64,000 nucleotides of DNA from Zhengitettix transpicula (lineage: Eukaryota; Arthropoda; Insecta; Orthoptera; Tetrigidae): contig CM073590.1 of the NCBI GenBank assembly GCA_037074705.1, positions 115,836,100-115,900,099 on the forward strand, given 5' to 3'. A program made the translations under genes and the position numbers. Positions within the stretch are counted from its first letter, which is position 1. The number at the start of each line of letters is the position of its first letter. Below are positions 59,074 to 64,000 of the stretch, one piece after another. Under the pieces are notes generated by a model. It saw only the letters and a program-made list of their open reading frames with translations, made no database searches and was not told the origin of the DNA.

Positions 59074-59135
59074 TTGAAATTAATATTTTTCTATAATAAA
59101 CATTATAATTACTTTTCTGACGTTTATTTATTTAT

Positions 59136-62100
59136 TTTATTGTAATATACTCAGATATCTTCAACTATTTAGAATTAATAAACTAACTGACCCGTGCGAA
59201 AATTCCGCAGTTCAGAAATATGATAGTAATATGGCGCCTGGTTAAAGGAATGTCAATATAAAAACATTAGAAAAAAGTTTTTTTTGTAGCTCAACTCGTT
59301 GTAAAGTTCTGGAAAAATCATGCAAAAATTGATACAGAACATTAGTTTTTTGAATAATTTTGACCAAGGTGTGGATAGAAAACAACAACAAAATTTAAAA
59401 CAGAATGTCGTAAGGCTGCAGTCATGGCCACGGCTAGTTGGATGTTATAAAAAGACTCAATTATTTTCACTTAGACTTTATTTACTATACGGAAGACAGC
59501 GCACATATCGTCAGAATGTGACGGAATTTTTTTTTCCTGTAGACTTATAATTACTGACTGTTAATCCAAGTTTATTAGTTGTGAGGAAATGTATAATCAC
59601 GGAGGCAGCAACACTGGAAAATTATCTATATCCTAGATAGCACATAAAGTGGAGTAAGTTCTCTTTGGCGTTTCAAAAAACTTATACAACGTCTTCTTGA
59701 GCCAAGAGAAATAATATCTATGACATAATTAAAACAATTCTAACTGTACCAATCCAAAACATTGTTTTAAAGAAGTAATTATATTTATCGTAGTGAATAG
59801 TGATAAAAACAAGTTCCAAGTCGACTGTATTATTGGTTCCAAGGCAATGATGCACCGAGGGGAATCGCAGTAACATGCGATAAGCCAAAGAGAAATTGTC
59901 GAAAAATGTTAGAAAATGAACGGAATGGTAAATGGAACATTTTTTTTAGACTTTCATCTAAGTCAGAGTATTTATATGAATGAAATATTTATATATCTAT
60001 CATTAACTACGTTAAGATTAAATTTTTCATAATTTTTCTTCATCTTATTAAAAATCGCATTGGAGATTACTTTGAGTTAATGATAAGAAAGATTGCGAAT
60101 ACAGACCTAATACGTGATTATATAAACAACATTTTGTTTGATTACTTGAAATATATAAGCCATTGTAAAATATAAATTAAAGAATAAACATATTGTGTCA
60201 GTATTTGGATGCTGGGAGACTACGTTCCTTTGGTCAAAGATGTTATATAATGAAAAATAAAAGTCGGGATAACTGAAATTATTTCACCTATATCTGGGGA
60301 GGATAAATACAGAAGGCCATTTCGCGCCATTTTAATCTTCCGCGATTAGAGACCACGCCCTGACTCGATAATACAGGAGCTCTTCGATATTGTGTGTCTT
60401 AAAGGCAACTTCAGAGAAGAAATATAGTTGGGATCTGTGATTTCTGATTACCAAGTGTTCATATCGCCCATGCACTGTAACAGTTTCCTCATTCATCAAC
60501 AGAGCACAAATTTCGCGTGGATTTCCCTAGTACGACGTAAGATATGTTAACAGAACTTAACGCTCGAGTTGTCTTAATTATGTTTTTGGTGGACTTTGAT
60601 ACGGTTTGTTTGCCGAGCTGCCTTAAGAAGCGCCTCTCCTCTTTCCCTGGGAGAGTGTGAAGGCAAACACAGGAGCGGACTGCGGACAGTCCGGTCCCTC
60701 GGCGCTGGGCAAACGTCGTTATGGTCTGCGCAAATACGCGAATTAAGCGTCTCCCGCAAAAATAAGACATGGTCACCGTCTCTCTGGGGGGCGAGATATC
60801 CGCTTCTTGCAAAGTCGCTCGTTCAACAATATCTTCACGGCCAGTGCAAACACGCTATTAGCAGAACGCACAAACCAGAGAGTTATGGACGTACTAAGCT
60901 TCGTGACTTGGAGGGGAATAGGACGGGTCTTAAAAGAAATCTGCCGTAACAATTTTAGCGACAAAACTGTGCAACTGATTCTGGTAGGGTAAATAGAGAA
61001 AATTATAAAACCTAAATTCTTAGAATAAATATCTGAAATAGTAGGATGACCATTACAAAAAGACATTGCAGTTATAAAACAAAACTGTTAAAATTCTAAA
61101 TAACAAAGTTTAACGTAAGTTAAAAACATTAATCTTGTGTACAGATCTGAAGTGTTTATAGGCTTTCGATATATTCGATTCGTTACTAAGAATAAACTAT
61201 ATTATTAATTTTATTGGTACCGATTTCAGAATGCGAATTGCCTTCAAGAGTAACATCCCATGTTTATGCAGACATAACATAATTATTTTATAATTATTCT
61301 GATTCACAAAGATGTCTAGCTCGCGCGATTCGAAATTTTTATTATTTAGTAATGCTTGTTTGGATAGATTCTAATATTTATTTTTCATTTGACTTAAAAT
61401 TCTTTATTTATATTTTCAAAATTAATTAATTTTTTTTCATAATTAATTTATCCCGATAAAAAGGTTCGCTTTAACTTGCAACAATCCTGTCTACTAAAAC
61501 ATCTGAATCTGATTATTAGATCTTTTTGTTCCGTTTTTGGATTGCATAGGCGACAGTTCCATAATCTCGAGCGGCCATTATCACTAATAAGCAAGAATCA
61601 TATATAATTATTATTATAAACTTCAGCCTGGACATTAAGTTTTTTCTAAATTTGGGGAACGTTTTCCCCTTGCCAATCGTGTTTGTTTCTCACAAACCTT
61701 ACAATCTAGACGACCTTAAACCCACCTTACAAGGTAACCGAAAGGGGAGGTTATAAAATAAAATGAAAGTTTGATAGTTTCAACAGATTCTGTCTTTGGA
61801 GAGTATCAGCAAATGAGAATCAGTTATTTACATCAATGGGCCAAAATTTTTGTTCAGTAACAACTTAATATTTGTTCATGATTTACAATGGTTAATTTTA
61901 CCAACCTGAAGTTTACGTAAGAAATTAAACGTTATTTACGACATATATTCTAACCAGAAAACTTAGCAATTGAGAACGCTAACCAATATTTGCTTTATTT
62001 TTTTATTAATAATAATTACATGATTAAAGTGTATCAACAAGATAATCTGTAATTTAGCTCGATTCTTGCAAACGCAATGACGAAGATAATATGCGCATAA

Positions 62101-63531
62101 GTAGGTAATCATATTCCTCACAATAAAGCTAAAATATTTCCTCATATTTTATTCAAATGCACTAGGAAAAATTTACACAGTAATTTATGAGATTGGTTGT
62201 AAGTATTTATAATTATACAAAATTCAAATACCAATAAGAGTCTCAATTTAATAATAATCATTAATTGGAGCTTTCGACTTATAAAGTCATATTTTTATTT
62301 TTTACATCTCAATTGTATATTTAAACGCATTCTAAAACCAATCACGGCTAACAATGACTTTCTTAATAAAACAAATATATAGGCAATATTTAAAATATCG
62401 ATAACAAATATAAATTACTAACAAGAGACGTATCGAGGTCACAAATAAGTACGAGAGTTCCCAGATTTGAACTAGAAAGCAACCTTCAGTTCTTAACAGT
62501 TGTAGTTACATTTTAATTGTTCAAAAATGTTTATTTAATTTGTGTCTTTTTATTACATATGGTTAACCATATCGACATTGAGCAGAGGCCAATCAACGAG
62601 CAGCTGTCACATAAAAACGCATTCAATACGGTGCTCATAAAATTTCATTACATTAAACAAAAATTACATAACAAGGGTAAATTAATTGAATAATGCTTGT
62701 GCCATCAGTTAGCCAATGTGTAGCTGCAGTCGTGGCATCCAGAGTTAATTGCACGGTTAATAGCATTACATCTGTTTAAATGAGAGGCTTTTATGGCTAT
62801 TAAATTCAAAGGTTCTAGTTTTTTTTATTTCACAACCAGTTCTTGCTCACGAAAAGTTGGCTAGAGCGAGGACACACACAAGGCAAACTGAGTTACTGCA
62901 ACTTTGTGTTCACAAGAAAGGGATTCTCCCCGAAAAAAGTTTCCGTCCTTAGAAAACACCCTTCTTTACCTAAGTTAGCTAACTCGAGAATGTATGTGAA
63001 GAAATATTACCTGTAAGAATAGAAATAAAGCAACGATAGAAATGCTGGTTGCTTACCTTATTCAATGTTGTACTCCTTTAGTGAGGTGATACGATGTCTG
63101 ATAGGCTGTAACGAAAACTGGTAGAATTTACCTATATTTTCAATTCCAAAATTTGAAGTCCGTGATTAAGGTCTTCTCTCTTACTTCCTCCAACGTCAGG
63201 ATTGAAGTCCAACTTTTCTCCAAACGTATACGTAAATTAGAAAACGTCAAATCCATGGAAACCACACGCGTTATACTTAGTTATAGAGTAATTATTGCCG
63301 TAACTGATATAAAATTACCATGGTAACGTTTGCTAATACTTCAGACGATTACAATAGGTTCCATATTTTATGCATTATGATGTATAAGGAATTGTATCTG
63401 TCCAAATGGGATTCCGAAGAGGAGCCAGAAAAAACTAAGAAAAATTATTTTCATAGTAAATTTGACTGCATTATTAAATACTATTATAAAATTATAAAAA
63501 ATAATCTCTCACGGCTCTAAAAAAATTTTAT

Positions 63532-63534
<3 letters not shown>
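59136..63534. other. No gene seen
   Basis: Mostly AT-rich. A balanced patch at 60590-60910 has overlapping frames on both strands (up to 117 codons) with no recognised domain. CTGACCCGTGCGAAAATTCCGC at about 59186 recalls the Helitron-type terminal motif but lacks a hairpin and CTAG. At 62557-62572 there is a perfect 16-base palindrome, ATATGGTTAACCATAT, beside a block (62570-62810) rich in homeobox and E-box words. Confidence 0.4.

Positions 63535-63570
<36 letters not shown>
63535..63570. repeat. (TA)n microsatellite
   Basis: About 18 TA units, 25 bases from the truncated end of an R1 copy. Confidence 0.97.
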
Positions 63571-63572
<2 letters not shown>

Positions 63573-63594
63573 AAATTGAGCTTTCGGTCTGTGT

Positions 63595-63774
63595 AGTTTT
63601 CCCTGCATCACTTTTAGGTGAATTGCCGGGTATGATCCTTAAACCATAACCCGGGGGCTCTAGTTAACCCTTCGTTACCGTGCTCTACCTTTCTGCATCC
63701 CCCCTTTCAAATCCATTTTCTATGCTATAAGAAGGGAGTTGCCATTATGTGGATTACCCTATACATAGCCTGTT
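63595..63774 (-). repeat. R1 repeat, 5' part (downstream member of a tandem pair)
   Basis: On the minus strand it begins TGTAAACAGGCTATGTATAG and GGTAATCCACATAATGGC, and runs to GTGATGCAGGGAAAAC, about the first 180 bases of R1. The 3' end of another R1 copy lies immediately upstream of it on the same strand. Confidence 0.85.
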
Positions 63775-64000
63775 TACACCTTCTTCTTTCGGCCTTTGAG
63801 AGCATTCTTTCTCAGGTGAATCTTCCCAGAGAGCTATGGAAGAGGCTACCTTTGGTGATGCCTTCCTTTCTCTCTGCTTTTCTGAACTAAGGTTCACACA
63901 GGCACCTCGGCATGTTTTGAGAGGTGTATGTCCGGGGTCGCAGACATTGGACATACGGTAAGAGTTGTTCGCTATTCCTAATGGAATAGTCGGCCAGCTG
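63775..64000 (-). repeat. R1 repeat, 3' part (runs off the window)
   Basis: On the minus strand from the window edge: CAGCTGGCCGACTATTCCAT, TAGGAATAGC, CTCTTACCGTATGTCC, CATACACCTCTCAAAACATG, GGTAGCCTCTTCC and AGAAAGAATGCTCTCAAAGG. It ends near 63779 and is followed directly by the start of the next R1 copy. This shows R1 can be arranged head-to-tail. The element's start lies beyond 64000. Confidence 0.85.

Larger units (their letters stand above)
58788..59135. mobile_element. Long foldback element with paired hammerhead-like cores
   Basis: The arms (about 58788-58920 and 59007-59135) pair along their length. Landmarks are AATAAACG, GTCAGAAAAG, ATTATAATTGT, ACGTTTCGTCCTC, CCTCATCAG, TTTGACAGTT and ATAATT-TGTATA, with their complements. 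The spacer of about 85 bases is unrelated. Each arm contains a hammerhead-type core facing outward. There is no protein coding. It could be a MITE-like foldback, or inverted partial copies of a retroelement terminal repeat that carries a ribozyme (Penelope-like elements and retrozymes carry such ribozymes). Confidence 0.8.

Noticed and set aside
59180..59215. Helitron 3' end (ACCCGTGCGAAAATTCCGC)
   Set aside because: It lacks the terminal hairpin and CTAG/CTRR ending seen at 50.6 kb. The similarity covers only about ten bases.
60489..60949. Overlapping 107- and 117-codon frames on opposite strands
   Set aside because: Both strands are open because of local GC content. Neither translation resembles a known protein.
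1..64000. CRISPR array, bacterial operons, prophage or integrated viral genes
   Set aside because: No regular short direct repeats with spacers, no ribosome-binding-site-led gene clusters, and no viral protein similarity. The composition and SINE/mariner content point to an insect nuclear genome.

Overview
The window looks like intergenic or deep intronic DNA from a large, AT-rich insect genome. The signs are tRNA-derived SINEs, a decayed mariner transposase, palindromic foldback elements/MITEs, (TA)n microsatellites, and no open reading frame that reads as a host gene. A polyneopteran insect (cockroach, termite or stick-insect type) is my best guess from repeat style, but the sequence does not prove it. 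No intact protein-coding gene, exon, rRNA or functional tRNA could be supported in 64 kb. The longest open frames (up to about 160 codons, at 3115-3594) lie in GC-rich, low-complexity DNA and resemble no family I know.

Almost everything recognisable is mobile-element debris. From left to right: a palindromic MITE at 0.96-1.2 kb; a SINE at 5.4 kb and a worn copy at 9.6-9.8 kb; a dispersed repeat at 13.0-14.0 kb (second copy at 22.35-22.84 kb) split by nested foldback elements; a head-to-tail tandem duplication at 15.09-17.07 kb whose first unit alone carries a MITE; a repeat family of about 525 bp (called R1 here) at 24.9, 30.5, 34.0, 40.9, 43.2, 56.1 and 63.6-64.0 kb; Helitron-like ends at 27.5-28.3 and 49.0-50.6 kb; a dead mariner at 35.4-36.4 kb; a second tRNA-like SINE family at 45.9 and 53.7-53.9 kb; and a long foldback at 58.8-59.1 kb.

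The most unusual theme is a set of foldback (inverted-repeat) elements at 13.5, 25.8, 27.9 and 58.8 kb. The inner ends of their arms carry outward-pointing, hammerhead-ribozyme-like cores (CTGANGA ... stem II ... GAAA). Related single cores occur near 8.05, 29.5, 31.6 and 56.5 kb. The best copy (58.8-59.1 kb) has a recognisable core in both arms.

The other stretches hold no gene I can support. Several, at 3.1-3.9, 17.2-17.8, 20.5-20.9, 28.6-28.9, 34.8-35.2, 44.0-45.2, 52.4-53.1 and 54.5-55.0 kb, have a composition unlike the AT-rich background. They are candidates for promoters, enhancers or CpG-rich elements, which would need cross-species alignment to test.
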